Shown here: piece after piece, positions 16,505 to 23,769 of the stretch | Layout: the number at the start of each line of letters is the position of its first letter | How positions within the stretch are numbered: the first letter of the stretch is position 1 | From: a virus | Strand: one strand, 5' to 3' | IMG/VR virus record: IMGVR_UViG_3300046170_000136 | Span: 1 to 29,833 of that record | DNA: 29,833 nt | Translations under genes and position numbers: made by a program | Notes under the pieces: model-generated | The model's input: only the letters and a program-made list of their open reading frames with translations | Told to the model about the DNA's origin: nothing | Databases searched by the model: none

Positions 16505-17035
16505 CTATGCTCCTATAATCCTAAATGCTCCAAAGTTAGTGCTTTTATTATCTGTTTCTATTTTAATACTACCACTACCCCCTCTATAAATTTTTCCATA
16601 AAGCTCAACATAGTCATTTGAGTCCATATCTATTATAACAGAAATATCCACACTCATTTGTGTTCCATTATTACTTCTAAAGTCAATCATGCGTTCAGCA
16701 TAAATACTTCCATTTTTGTAAATAGCTGTTTGTCCAAAGAGCATTTGTGAATCTTCAGCTTGAAAACGAGCAGAACCATAAACAAAATATTTTCCTGCAA
16801 TAGTAGGAGTAAATCTATAAGTAGAATTATCATATTTACTGTCTGTATCAAATATTTCAGTTTGCAAACTAACTTTAGTATATGTGTTATTTGAAATAGT
16901 TTGATCTGCGTTGGAATGTGCTTCAAACGCAGGCACCATAGTAAAAGGTCCGGACACAGTATCCCCATCAACACCAATCGTAATTGATGAGCCTGACTGC
17001 TTTATAATCTCATTTACCTTTAACTGCGATACCAC
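16505..17035 (-). CDS. C1q/TNF-like adhesin, 176 aa (array member)
   Basis: The start is GTG 17035, with GGAG seven bases upstream and no competing ATG. The N-terminal anchor MVSQLKVNEIIKQSGSSITI and a 'DGDTVSG' segment lead to the C1q-like domain: PAFEAHSNADQTISNN, TEIFDTDSKYDNSTYRFTPT, IAGKYFVYGSARF, IYKNGSIYAERMIDF, SNDYVELYGKIYRG and FGAFRIIGA. It is related to the members at 19670, 20237 and 20761. The terminal ATAGGAGCATAGATG acts as the ribosome-binding and start region of the next member. Confidence 0.8.
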   Translation of the reverse strand: MVSQLKVNEIIKQSGSSITIGVDGDTVSGPFTMVPAFEAHSNADQTISNNTYTKVSLQTEIFDTDSKYDNSTYRFTPTIAGKYFVYGSARFQAEDSQMLFGQTAIYKNGSIYAERMIDFRSNNGTQMSVDISVIIDMDSNDYVELYGKIYRGGSGSIKIETDNKSTNFGAFRIIGA

Positions 17036-17045
17036 TACTTACTCC

Positions 17046-17375
17046 TTATGACTTAGGGTTTGCGTCTTTAATAGCTTTGATTCTAGTTTTCCACGCATCG
17101 ATGTCTTTATAGATTTCATCGAGCTGTTCACCGATATCTCCGTATGCTGCTCTACGTGTAGCTTTGACTGTATTGTTTGTTTCTTCAGTGTTACCTGCTG
17201 CTTCTTGTGCAGCGAGTTGATCATCTGTTGGTTTGTCCAAACCAGAAATATTCCATTCCTTGATGTAGGGACCTTTACCATCAGAATCATCCTGAAGTAA
17301 AACATCTTTTGTAAAGTCTACAGTCTTCGAGTTAGCTGCGCAGTAAAGTTTTACCTTTGTGCTTAATGATGCCAT
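17046..17375 (-). CDS. Tail-fibre assembly/chaperone-like protein, 109 aa
   Basis: The sequence has KVLYCAANSKT-like strands followed by FTKDVLLQDDSDGKGPYIKE, WNISGLDKPTDDQLAAQ and a C-terminal helix AYGDIGEQLDEIYKDIDAWK, RIKAIKDANPK. The 'YI..W....(PT)..QL' and 'Y..IG.QLD.IY.DI..WK..I..IK...PK' patterns are familiar from small phage proteins beside fibre genes (XkdW/fibre-assembly type). It is the one member of the second cassette without a clear partner in the first. A chaperone role is inferred from similarity and position. Confidence 0.7.
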   Translation of the reverse strand: MASLSTKVKLYCAANSKTVDFTKDVLLQDDSDGKGPYIKEWNISGLDKPTDDQLAAQEAAGNTEETNNTVKATRRAAYGDIGEQLDEIYKDIDAWKTRIKAIKDANPKS

Positions 17376-17385
17376 TGTTTACTCC

Positions 17386-17859
17386 TTATAATATGACCAG
17401 CGTTCCACCACTGGCTACGTTAATTGTCTGTCCTGAGGACACTGTTACAGGACCTACTATACTCGCATTCTCTGTCGCTGCAATAGAAAGTCCTCCTGTT
17501 AATGTTTGTACATTTCTGTATGCACCATTAATACTTGTTAATTTGGCCGCGGTCACCGTTGCGTCTGTAGGAGCACCTACATCAAATGTATCACCAAAGA
17601 TAATACCAGAGAAGGTTGCACCGCTTGCAGGGGCCGCAGTGAAAGCTATCGTACCACTGGAAGAACCTGCAGTAAACGCGGATCCCGGTACTTGATAGAC
17701 TCCGTTAATATGAATCAGTAATTGTGCCAAGCTACCAATGATCTGAGTATTACTGCCTACTTGTATGGTAAACTGTGTTGTTGAACCGTCAAAGCTTCCG
17801 CTCAAATCATCAATCTGAGAGAAGTTACCTTGTACGATTGGATTGCCTAAATAGCCCAT
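17386..17859 (-). CDS. Tail-fibre protein with 'MGYLGNP' start, copy 2
   Basis: The 157-aa beta-rich protein contains GSFDGSTTQFTIQVGSN, LIHINGVYQVPGSAFTAGSS, TIAFTAAPASGATFSGIIFG and the C-terminal TSINGAYRNVQTLTGGLSIA, VGPVTVSSGQTINVASGGTL. It is a paralogue of the 146-aa gene at 21348-21788: both start MGYLGNP and share the 'NG.Y.N.QT(L/I)T' and 'N(A)..GPVT' regions. The 'NGV.Q.P...(F/Y)' domain is a recurring phage fibre module. It is coupled to the 58-aa gene by TAATG. Confidence 0.78.
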   Translation of the reverse strand: MGYLGNPIVQGNFSQIDDLSGSFDGSTTQFTIQVGSNTQIIGSLAQLLIHINGVYQVPGSAFTAGSSSGTIAFTAAPASGATFSGIIFGDTFDVGAPTDATVTAAKLTSINGAYRNVQTLTGGLSIAATENASIVGPVTVSSGQTINVASGGTLVIL

Positions 17860-18035
17860 TATTCACCACCCCCATTATCTGTAATTGTGTTTCCTTCAGC
17901 TACCCATTCGAGTATTTCTTGATAGTGTCGATTTGCTTCATTGTGAGGAACAGTCCATATAGTTCCATCTTGATAATTAATTTCATAATTAAAAGTGCTA
18001 TCTGCATTATATTTTTTTTCAACTGTACTAATCAT
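17859..18035 (-). CDS. 58-aa fibre-associated protein, copy 1
   Basis: This gene is too short for a usual gene caller but well supported. The protein starts MISTVEKKYNADSTFNYEIN and continues VPHNEANRHYQEILEWVAEG, TITDNGGGE. It matches the 58-aa protein at 14622-14798 along its length and in genomic position. Both its ends overlap neighbours as TAATG (18035 and 17859). Its Shine-Dalgarno sequence, GCGGAG, is carried in the final DAEL codons of the adhesin gene upstream. Confidence 0.82.
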   Translation of the reverse strand: MISTVEKKYNADSTFNYEINYQDGTIWTVPHNEANRHYQEILEWVAEGNTITDNGGGE

Positions 18036-19084
18036 TATAACTCCGCATCAAATTTTATTTGGTCAATATGAGTTGTTCCTCCTCTGTTACTAACAGAGGT
18101 AAATATTGAATATCCATTAGGTGATAAATGTTGACTTTCAACACTTTGACTATTAGCAACTGTTTTTGTCACACTTGGACTTGTTCTCATTTCTGTAGTA
18201 AATCCAAGAGTACCACCTAATCTATCAGATGTATTTCCGTCAAGAGCTGTTGTGTACAATCTAAAATCATTTGAATCAAGATTTTTGTAATATCTATCAC
18301 ATCTATTTTTATTTATATCAACAGGTAAGAACTCAAAGTCACTAGCAGATGTACCGACTTCTAGTTGTACTCCTGTAACATACCATTCGTTGGATGTGCT
18401 ATCAGCTAAGTTCACTTGACCGACAAATTGATTTGCATTTGTTACACTATTCCAAGAAGTATTTAAAGTTCCAGAGGTATAAGTTGTTCCTGCACCTAAA
18501 CACCAATTCACAGCAAAGGCATATCCATTATCAAAGTTAGGACCTGAAACAGTATCACCACTTATGGTAATCGTTTTCTTTTCCCATGTAGAGGCAGAAG
18601 ATATTGTGTAGGATTGAGATTGTACTCTTTGATTATCAATATCATAAAACCTTACAATATATGTTCCTGTTTTATTGGATTTAACCCAAAAAGATAGTGT
18701 TAAACTTTCTGCATTAGACGAACCAAACTTAAAACTTTGTGTGTTATATCCTTCTATTGGTTGATTTAAATATAAAAAATCATTGGCACTAGGCGAAGCA
18801 TCAGCAGTCGTACAATCAAATTTCATAGAATTTTTAAAACCTTGACCGCTTGGAACATCAGTTGATTGGGTAATAGTCCAAGTACCTAAACTACTCATAT
18901 CTGTTTTAAATCTGTCTAAATAATAAGCACCGCTTGTCTGTCCTGTAAAAGAAGTACCTCTCTGTGCAATAGACATATCACCATTAATGATGATGTTTTT
19001 AAAGTTTATATTATTAAAACCAGCTTTAGATGCAGTCACTGCATTATCAGCGATCCCCGCTGTTGGTATCGTTGTTACTGCCAT
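18035..19084 (-). CDS. Jelly-roll tail adhesin with 'NGDMSIAQRG' motif, copy 1
   Basis: The 349-aa protein starts MAVTTIPTAGIADNAVTASK, then FKNIIINGDMSIAQRGTSF, YYLDRFKTDMSSLGTWTITQ, STDVPSGQGFKNSMKFD, LTLSFWVKSNKTGTYIVRFY and SASTWEKKTITISGDTVSGP. It ends with GVQLEVGTSASDFEFLPVD and a variable tail to DAEL. The fold is probably a carbohydrate-binding-module-like jelly roll acting in host-surface recognition. It is a paralogue of 14801-15934, including a near-identical 46-bp DNA stretch over the NGDMSIAQRG region. It is followed by its 58-aa partner. Confidence 0.82.
   Translation of the reverse strand: MAVTTIPTAGIADNAVTASKAGFNNINFKNIIINGDMSIAQRGTSFTGQTSGAYYLDRFKTDMSSLGTWTITQSTDVPSGQGFKNSMKFDCTTADASPSANDFLYLNQPIEGYNTQSFKFGSSNAESLTLSFWVKSNKTGTYIVRFYDIDNQRVQSQSYTISSASTWEKKTITISGDTVSGPNFDNGYAFAVNWCLGAGTTYTSGTLNTSWNSVTNANQFVGQVNLADSTSNEWYVTGVQLEVGTSASDFEFLPVDINKNRCDRYYKNLDSNDFRLYTTALDGNTSDRLGGTLGFTTEMRTSPSVTKTVANSQSVESQHLSPNGYSIFTSVSNRGGTTHIDQIKFDAEL
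18949..18994. repeat. 46-bp direct repeat, copy within 349-aa adhesin
   Basis: This is the partner of 15817-15862, 3.1 kb away in the same orientation. Recombination between the two would delete or duplicate the intervening 58-aa, MGYLGNP, chaperone-like and two C1q-like genes. Confidence 0.85.
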
Positions 19085-19085
19085 G

Positions 19086-19673
19086 CTATGTATCTCCTAA
19101 TCTTATAAATTGCACCCAAGTTCTGCTTTGAGAATCTGCTGAATGTAATGTAACTGTACCTGTGCAAAGAGCATTTAATTTACACTTATGGGTGGTTGTG
19201 TTGGTGACATCAAAAATATGACTTGCTAAAATTGATGCTCGGCTAGATGTGTCATTAAAATTTCCAGAATTATCTGTGGCTGTAGAATAAGAAGAATTAT
19301 CTGTAGTGACTGAAATTATAGTTGTGCATCGATTACCAGCTGCTTGAGGGTCTTTAAATTGTACATTCCAAAGTATTTGATAAATACCGGTTTCGGGAAA
19401 AGTCCATATACCTGATGATTCTGACATAGCACTACCAATTGTTCCATATCCATCACTATCTACTTCTTCCCAACCTGCTGTAATAGTAGTTTCTGTATCA
19501 GCAACTAAATTTGTACCTGTGTTTATTCTCCACATACCAGCAACTTTTACTCCAGCAAAGTTAGCATTTGCTCCACTCGCTCTTGTAATAATTCCACCGC
19601 TCTCACCCATCGTAATCGTCTTCGTAGCGTCTGTGCCGAGAGGAGAGATTGTTGATACTTTGATCGTGCTCAT
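19086..19673 (-). CDS. Divergent C1q/TNF-like fibre protein, 195 aa
   Basis: The N-terminal anchor MSTIKVSTISPLGTDATKTI and MGESGG resemble the start of the C1q-like array members. The body differs: VAGMWRINTGTNLVADTETT, ITAGWEEVDSDGYGTIG, IWTFPETGIYQILWNVQF (the strand pair typical of C1q/TNF domains) and TWVQFIRLGDT at the end. It is probably the same beta-sandwich fold with a different receptor-binding surface. The ATG overlaps the upstream stop as ATGA. Confidence 0.72.
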   Translation of the reverse strand: MSTIKVSTISPLGTDATKTITMGESGGIITRASGANANFAGVKVAGMWRINTGTNLVADTETTITAGWEEVDSDGYGTIGSAMSESSGIWTFPETGIYQILWNVQFKDPQAAGNRCTTIISVTTDNSSYSTATDNSGNFNDTSSRASILASHIFDVTNTTTHKCKLNALCTGTVTLHSADSQSRTWVQFIRLGDT

Positions 19674-20236
19674 GTTCCTATCCTGTATGCTCCAAATACA
19701 CCTTGTTCTCCCGGACTGCCTACCGTTGCAGTTCCATTACTGTTATCACTTGATTCGTGAGTGTAATAAATTTCTAAATAGTCACTAGCAGATAAATCTA
19801 AGGTCAATGTTCCATTAAAAAAATTTGAACTATGTAAAGCAGAACTTCCATTATTTTGTGCGTTATCACTAAAAGCTGAACCATTTTTATAAACCTGTAC
19901 TCTTCCAAACTGCCAAGTTGTGCCAAGTGAACTTGCTCTTAATTGATAATAAATAAAATATTTACCCGCCTTACCGCTTGGAACTGTAAACCGATAATTA
20001 CTAGAGTTATCATAAGCAGAGTCTGTGTCAAAAACTTCAGTGTTAAATTGTATTTTTGTAGCAGTATTATAAACTAAAGTTTGAGCACTACTTAATTTAG
20101 CATGGAAGGCAGGATATAGAAAATTACTCTGCACATCACCACTACCCAAGGCAATCGTACCTGCATTCGTGGAACCTAATGTTAAGGTAGTAGTTCCGCT
20201 TCTAGTGTCTATTGTATCTACGAGTATCTTTGACAT
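19670..20236 (-). CDS. C1q/TNF-like adhesin, 188 aa (array member)
   Basis: The anchor MSKILVDTIDTRSGTTTLTL is followed by PAFHAKLSSAQTLVYNTATK, TEVFDTDSAYDNSSNYRFTV, GKYFIYYQLRASSLG, VQVYKNGSAFSDNAQNNG, LSASDYLEIYYTHES and GVFGAYRIGT. The 'TEVFDTDSAYDNS.NYRFT' strip is almost the same as in the members at 16505 and 20761. It starts at ATG 20236, one base after the upstream gene's TAG, with AGGAG inside that gene's final codons. Confidence 0.8.
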   Translation of the reverse strand: MSKILVDTIDTRSGTTTLTLGSTNAGTIALGSGDVQSNFLYPAFHAKLSSAQTLVYNTATKIQFNTEVFDTDSAYDNSSNYRFTVPSGKAGKYFIYYQLRASSLGTTWQFGRVQVYKNGSAFSDNAQNNGSSALHSSNFFNGTLTLDLSASDYLEIYYTHESSDNSNGTATVGSPGEQGVFGAYRIGT

Positions 20237-20761
20237 CTATGCTCCTATGATTCTATAGCCTCCGAAAACTGTTTGACCGCCTGTTCTTCTTAATACTTTG
20301 TCAGATCCAGAATTTTGATAAGCCCTAGCATCGACATAATCAGACGAACCATTTAATTGTACTATAGCAGAAATAGATATATTATTTGCACTTTCATTTC
20401 TAGTTATACCTCCTGCAATTTGAGTTGAGTTATTTTTATACATTTGCATCTCTACGCCGTCAAAATCATCATTTGTATCAAAAGCAGAATGCATAAAAAC
20501 ATAATAGAATCCTGAGGCATTGGGAGTAAATCTGTATGTTGAAGTGCTATAACAACTATTTGTATCTAAAACTTCTGTATCAAGAGATATCACAGTCACT
20601 GAACCTGTGGAAATAGTTTGCTCTGATTCTTGTGTAGCATAAAAAGCAGGCGTATTATAGACCGTGCCCCCTGAACCGAGGTTCACTGTATCACCACTCG
20701 CTCCTAGCGTTAAGCTAGTCCCGGATTGTGGTTCTAAGTTATCGACGAATATTGTTCCCAT
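20237..20761 (-). CDS. C1q/TNF-like adhesin, 174 aa (array member)
   Basis: The anchor MGTIFVDNLEPQSGTSLTLG, with SGDTVNLGSGGTV, is followed by PAFYATQESEQTISTGSV, TEVLDTNSCYSTSTYRFTPN, SGFYYVFMHSAFDTN, MQMYKNNSTQIAGGITR, SSDYVDARAYQNSGSD and FGGYRIIGA. Loops are the most divergent parts relative to its paralogues, consistent with different ligands. Its start overlaps the upstream stop as TAATG. Its end supplies the ribosome-binding site of the next member. Confidence 0.8.
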   Translation of the reverse strand: MGTIFVDNLEPQSGTSLTLGASGDTVNLGSGGTVYNTPAFYATQESEQTISTGSVTVISLDTEVLDTNSCYSTSTYRFTPNASGFYYVFMHSAFDTNDDFDGVEMQMYKNNSTQIAGGITRNESANNISISAIVQLNGSSDYVDARAYQNSGSDKVLRRTGGQTVFGGYRIIGA

Positions 20762-21351
20762 TATACTCCTATTAATTTAAATGCCATAAATCTTGTTTCA
20801 TCTTGACCAGGTTGTACTTGTGAAGTGTCGCTAGTTCCTTTAACATGATATATATATAATTCTATATAATCTGTTGAACCATTCATTTCTATAATACCTG
20901 ATACAGAAGGCGACATAGTATATCCAATACCATCAGTTCTATAATCCCATAATTGACCTAAAACTGTACTACCATTTTTTTTAATTCTAGTAATACCTTG
21001 ATACATATTACTTGGATTAAGACCATTTATAGCTACTTGACCATAACAAAAATACTTACCAGATACTTGCGGTGTAAATCTATAATTTGTTGAATTGTCA
21101 TAAGCATTATCTGTATCAAATACTTCAGTATTAATATTTACTTTTACTTCTGTAGAATCACTGATACCTGTTTGGGCAGAACCAAGATAAGCCGTAAATG
21201 CTGGAGCATTACTCCCACCAAATCCTGTTTGTGTTCCATTGTTGGTAATGGTTACACCACTAGGAATAGTTATTGTATCACCACTATCGCCTAAGGTAAC
21301 TGTGCCATTGTCAGCAAGAGGTGCTAATTTATTTACTTCAAGTGTGCTCAT
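20761..21351 (-). CDS. C1q/TNF-like adhesin, 196 aa (array member)
   Basis: The anchor MSTLEVNKLAPLADNGTVTL with DSGDTITIPSGVTI is followed by PAFTAYLGSAQTGISDS, TEVFDTDNAYDNSTNYRFTP, VSGKYFCYGQVAINGLN, ITRIKKNGSTVLGQLWDY, STDYIELYIYHVKGTSD and FMAFKLIGV. It is the first of the array in transcription order. It starts with an ATGA overlap with the MGYLGNP gene and ends with ATAGGAGTATAATG, which starts the next member. Confidence 0.8.
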   Translation of the reverse strand: MSTLEVNKLAPLADNGTVTLGDSGDTITIPSGVTITNNGTQTGFGGSNAPAFTAYLGSAQTGISDSTEVKVNINTEVFDTDNAYDNSTNYRFTPQVSGKYFCYGQVAINGLNPSNMYQGITRIKKNGSTVLGQLWDYRTDGIGYTMSPSVSGIIEMNGSTDYIELYIYHVKGTSDTSQVQPGQDETRFMAFKLIGV

Positions 21352-21788
21352 ACGACTGTCAGATTACCCTCCACTGTGACGGTGCTTGTAAATGTTACAG
21401 GGCCTGCTAAGAATGCGTTATCGGTTGATGCTACTGTAGTCGTAGCGGTTATAGTTTGTAAGTTTTCATAGACACCATTGAAAGATGTCATCATGCTTGG
21501 TTGAATACTGTTTGCACCCGGTGTGTTTTGATCTAATAAAATACCATTTAGAAAAATAACAAAACAAGAATCAGATGACGCTAAGGCTGTTGTAAAAGTT
21601 ATTTGTGCACCGTTGACTGAGTAGTCTGTCGTTGGTTTCTGCCTCACTCCATTACGAAGAACGGCAATATCTTCTGGTACGGCCGCTGCTGCTGAAAGAG
21701 CATACGATACAGATCCATCACCTGTTAATGTTTGCACGGATGTTGTGGTTGTAAAATCTTTTGTTACTGGATTTCCTAGGTAGCCCAT
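21348..21788 (-). CDS. Tail-fibre protein with 'MGYLGNP' start, copy 1
   Basis: The 146-aa beta-rich protein has MGYLGNPVTKDFTTTTSVQT, LTGDGSVSYALSAAAAVPED, IAVLRNGVRQKPTTDYSVNG, ITFTTALASSDSCFVIFLNG and TSFNGVYENLQTITATTTVA, GPVTFTSTVTVEGNLTVV. The 'NG..Q.P..DY...G..I.FT.A' domain recurs in phage tail fibres. It is a paralogue of 17386-17859 and begins the first cassette. No enzymatic motif is present; it probably forms a shaft or anchor to which the following small adhesins attach. Confidence 0.78.
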   Translation of the reverse strand: MGYLGNPVTKDFTTTTSVQTLTGDGSVSYALSAAAAVPEDIAVLRNGVRQKPTTDYSVNGAQITFTTALASSDSCFVIFLNGILLDQNTPGANSIQPSMMTSFNGVYENLQTITATTTVASTDNAFLAGPVTFTSTVTVEGNLTVV

Positions 21789-21797
21789 ATGTTACCC

Positions 21798-22154
21798 CTA
21801 GGTGCTGATGCTATCTATAAAAGATACCCATACATTTAAACTAGCGTCTGTATCAGATTTAACTTTTAAAGCATCTCCAGACTGAATATTAATTTTTGAT
21901 CCGCCATCTATTAACTCTAAAGATCCACCTGCTGCAATCGGAGTTCCTTTTGCAAAGTAAGAATCAGCTGAACCACCACTAGCAGTGCTAGTAATATAGA
22001 CGTCAGCTTTAATAGTAGCTGTTGTGATATTGGTAAGTCTTATTCCAATAAGAGCATCATCACTATTTGATGTTAAAACTGTTCGTACAGTTGTACCAAT
22101 ATTCACGTCACCTGCGGAATCAAATGCTACAACTCTTTCAAAATCTTGGGCCAT
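21798..22154 (-). CDS. Small beta-sandwich virion protein, 118 aa
   Basis: The sequence begins MAQDFERVVAFDSAGDVNIG, then IGIRLTNITTATIKADVYIT, IAAGGSLELIDGGSKINIQS and GDALKVKSDTDASLNVWVSF. It is probably a compact beta-sandwich. The final hairpin resembles the 118-aa protein at 10155-10511, and proteins of this sort are common near fibre genes of marine phages. A tail decoration or fibre-attachment role is inferred. The start has a Shine-Dalgarno-like AGAGGAG about six bases upstream. Confidence 0.68.
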   Translation of the reverse strand: MAQDFERVVAFDSAGDVNIGTTVRTVLTSNSDDALIGIRLTNITTATIKADVYITSTASGGSADSYFAKGTPIAAGGSLELIDGGSKINIQSGDALKVKSDTDASLNVWVSFIDSIST

Positions 22155-22171
22155 GTTATCTCCTCTTTATA

Positions 22172-22789
22172 TCATAGGGCTACGGCCATAGCAATTACAA
22201 ACCCTGCGCTAGCTCCTGCTGTACCACTAGAAGCCGCTGTAATTCGACCTTTCGCATCAACTGTTAAACTTGTATTTGTGTAACTTGCCGCTGAAACTCC
22301 TGTGCTTGCAAGTGTCACTGCACCTCCTGAAGCTATTGTTGCATCTCCTGACATGTCCGCTTCTTCAAAAGAAGTACCATCTGCTACTAAGATTTTGTTT
22401 GCTGTATTAGTAGGTAGTTTTAATTTTGCACCAATTGTTAAATCATTACCAATCGCAACATTATTACTAGCGTCTTCAACAACTGCCTTACTGGCAGGTA
22501 ATGTACAAAATACGTCTTTTGTTCCTGCTGAGAAATTAACAGCACTATCACTGTTAGAACTGCTAATTACTGTTGTTCTAGCCAGAGTGCTAGAATCGCC
22601 GTTCAATGTACCTAAACCAACTTCGAATTCTGCTGAATTTGGAAGTGTAATACAGTAATAGGTTGTATTGGAATTACCTATTCCTGCAGCAAAAGTTTCA
22701 AAACCAGTAGCGGCACCACCTAAAGTGATTGTGCCTGTTCCTGTGGTTGTTGTAGTTTCTTTTACTCGATCATTTATTACGAAAGCCAT
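22172..22789 (-). CDS. Tail-fibre-type protein, 205 aa
   Basis: The protein starts MAFVINDRVKETTTTTGTGT, ITLGGAATGFETFAAGIGNS, then EFEVGLGTLNGDSSTLARTT, VISSSNSDSAVNFSAGTKDV, FCTLPASKAVVEDASNN. This N-terminal pattern is a well-known opening module of phage tail fibres and attaches to the virion in many marine and enteric phages. The C-terminal half is low-complexity Ala/Ser/Thr/Gly with LTIGAKLKLPTNTANKIL. It may be the base of a fibre whose outer parts are encoded by the array genes downstream. Confidence 0.78.
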   Translation of the reverse strand: MAFVINDRVKETTTTTGTGTITLGGAATGFETFAAGIGNSNTTYYCITLPNSAEFEVGLGTLNGDSSTLARTTVISSSNSDSAVNFSAGTKDVFCTLPASKAVVEDASNNVAIGNDLTIGAKLKLPTNTANKILVADGTSFEEADMSGDATIASGGAVTLASTGVSAASYTNTSLTVDAKGRITAASSGTAGASAGFVIAMAVAL

Positions 22790-22803
22790 GATATTTTATA
22801 GCA

Positions 22804-23730
22804 CTAAGCTACCTCTCTGTCATCAACTTCTGACCATGTATTTGTAGCAGAATCATCAACTTCTGTCCATGTGTTCGTGTTACTGTCATCTACAGGAGTC
22901 CAATCGTTCGTGGCTCCCGGTACGATAGGAGACCAAGCAACAACTCCTACACTTCCTAAAGTGGTGGATATATCAATCCCCGTTAAAGAAACAACAGCTA
23001 TTCCTGTTGCAGTAATGCTACCTTGAGCAGAAGTAATTGATTGTCCTGTAACAGGGACATCGGCTCCTGCTTGACCTTGAGCCTGACCTTGAACAACGGT
23101 GAGAGCTATTCCTGTAGGAGTAACTAAGGCTGATCCTGTGACTGTTTCATCACCAATCGCAGTTGTTAAGCTTTCTCCTGTGACAGAGGCAATTGTGATA
23201 TTTTCAATACTAACAGTTCCAAGAGTTGAGGTTAATGTTTGACCTGTAACAGAAACAGTAACACCTCCGGTAACTAACTCATCACCAATTGTACTTGTTA
23301 AACTTTCTCCAGTAACCGTTGCAACGGCAGATCCTGTAACAACAGAATCACCAATAGTTGTTTCAATAAGAGCTTCTGCTCCAACAACAATGCTTGTCTC
23401 ACCACCAGCAGCAATAGAGTAAGGACCTATTGCAGAGGATATTGACTGTCCTGTTAGTGATACAATAACATCAGAACTAAATATAGTAACACTTCCCTGT
23501 GTAGAAGTGAGAGAAATACCTGTTGGAGTAACATTAGCATTTGCGCTAACGGTTTCGTTACCTATAGCTGTACTGAGGGATTGTCCTGTAAGTGTAACAA
23601 CAGCATTACCTGATATGGTAGCTGTTCCAACAGCAGTATTTAGTGCTATGCCAGAAAGGGCAACTGTAACATTCTTGCTACCTTGAGCACTAAAAGAATC
23701 TTCAGCAAAAGTTGTAGTACCAAAAAACAT
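22804..23730 (-). CDS. Ala/Val/Thr/Gly repeat fibre protein, 308 aa
   Basis: Roughly eleven degenerate repeats of about 22 aa follow the scheme A.V.VTG.SLTS.IG..TVTG, covering residues 19-270 (examples: ATVTGESLTSTIGDELVTG, ASVTGESLTTAIGDETVTG). They probably form a long beta-solenoid or beta-helix shaft. A short C-terminal block has three 11-aa repeats of the type NTWTEVDDS. There is no signal peptide or Cys. Similar repeat proteins beside fibre genes are known to me from marine phages without a function. A fibre or tail-spike shaft is likely; repeat number could vary between relatives. Confidence 0.75.
   Translation of the reverse strand: MFFGTTTFAEDSFSAQGSKNVTVALSGIALNTAVGTATISGNAVVTLTGQSLSTAIGNETVSANANVTPTGISLTSTQGSVTIFSSDVIVSLTGQSISSAIGPYSIAAGGETSIVVGAEALIETTIGDSVVTGSAVATVTGESLTSTIGDELVTGGVTVSVTGQTLTSTLGTVSIENITIASVTGESLTTAIGDETVTGSALVTPTGIALTVVQGQAQGQAGADVPVTGQSITSAQGSITATGIAVVSLTGIDISTTLGSVGVVAWSPIVPGATNDWTPVDDSNTNTWTEVDDSATNTWSEVDDREVA
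22821..22919. repeat. Three 33-bp tandem repeats at the end of the repeat-protein gene
   Basis: Units at 22821-22853, 22854-22886 and 22887-22919 begin CATCAACTTCTGACC, CATCAACTTCTGTCC and CATCTACAGGAGTCC. They encode the C-terminal W-(S/T)-(E/P)-V-D-D repeats of the 308-aa protein. The third is the most diverged. Confidence 0.8.
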
Positions 23731-23769
23731 AATTGTATCTTAGCCCAACTACAACAAAAGCTAAATACT

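Noticed and set aside
22821-22919. CRISPR-like direct repeats
   Set aside because: The 33-bp units are contiguous, have no spacers, and are in frame with a repeat protein.
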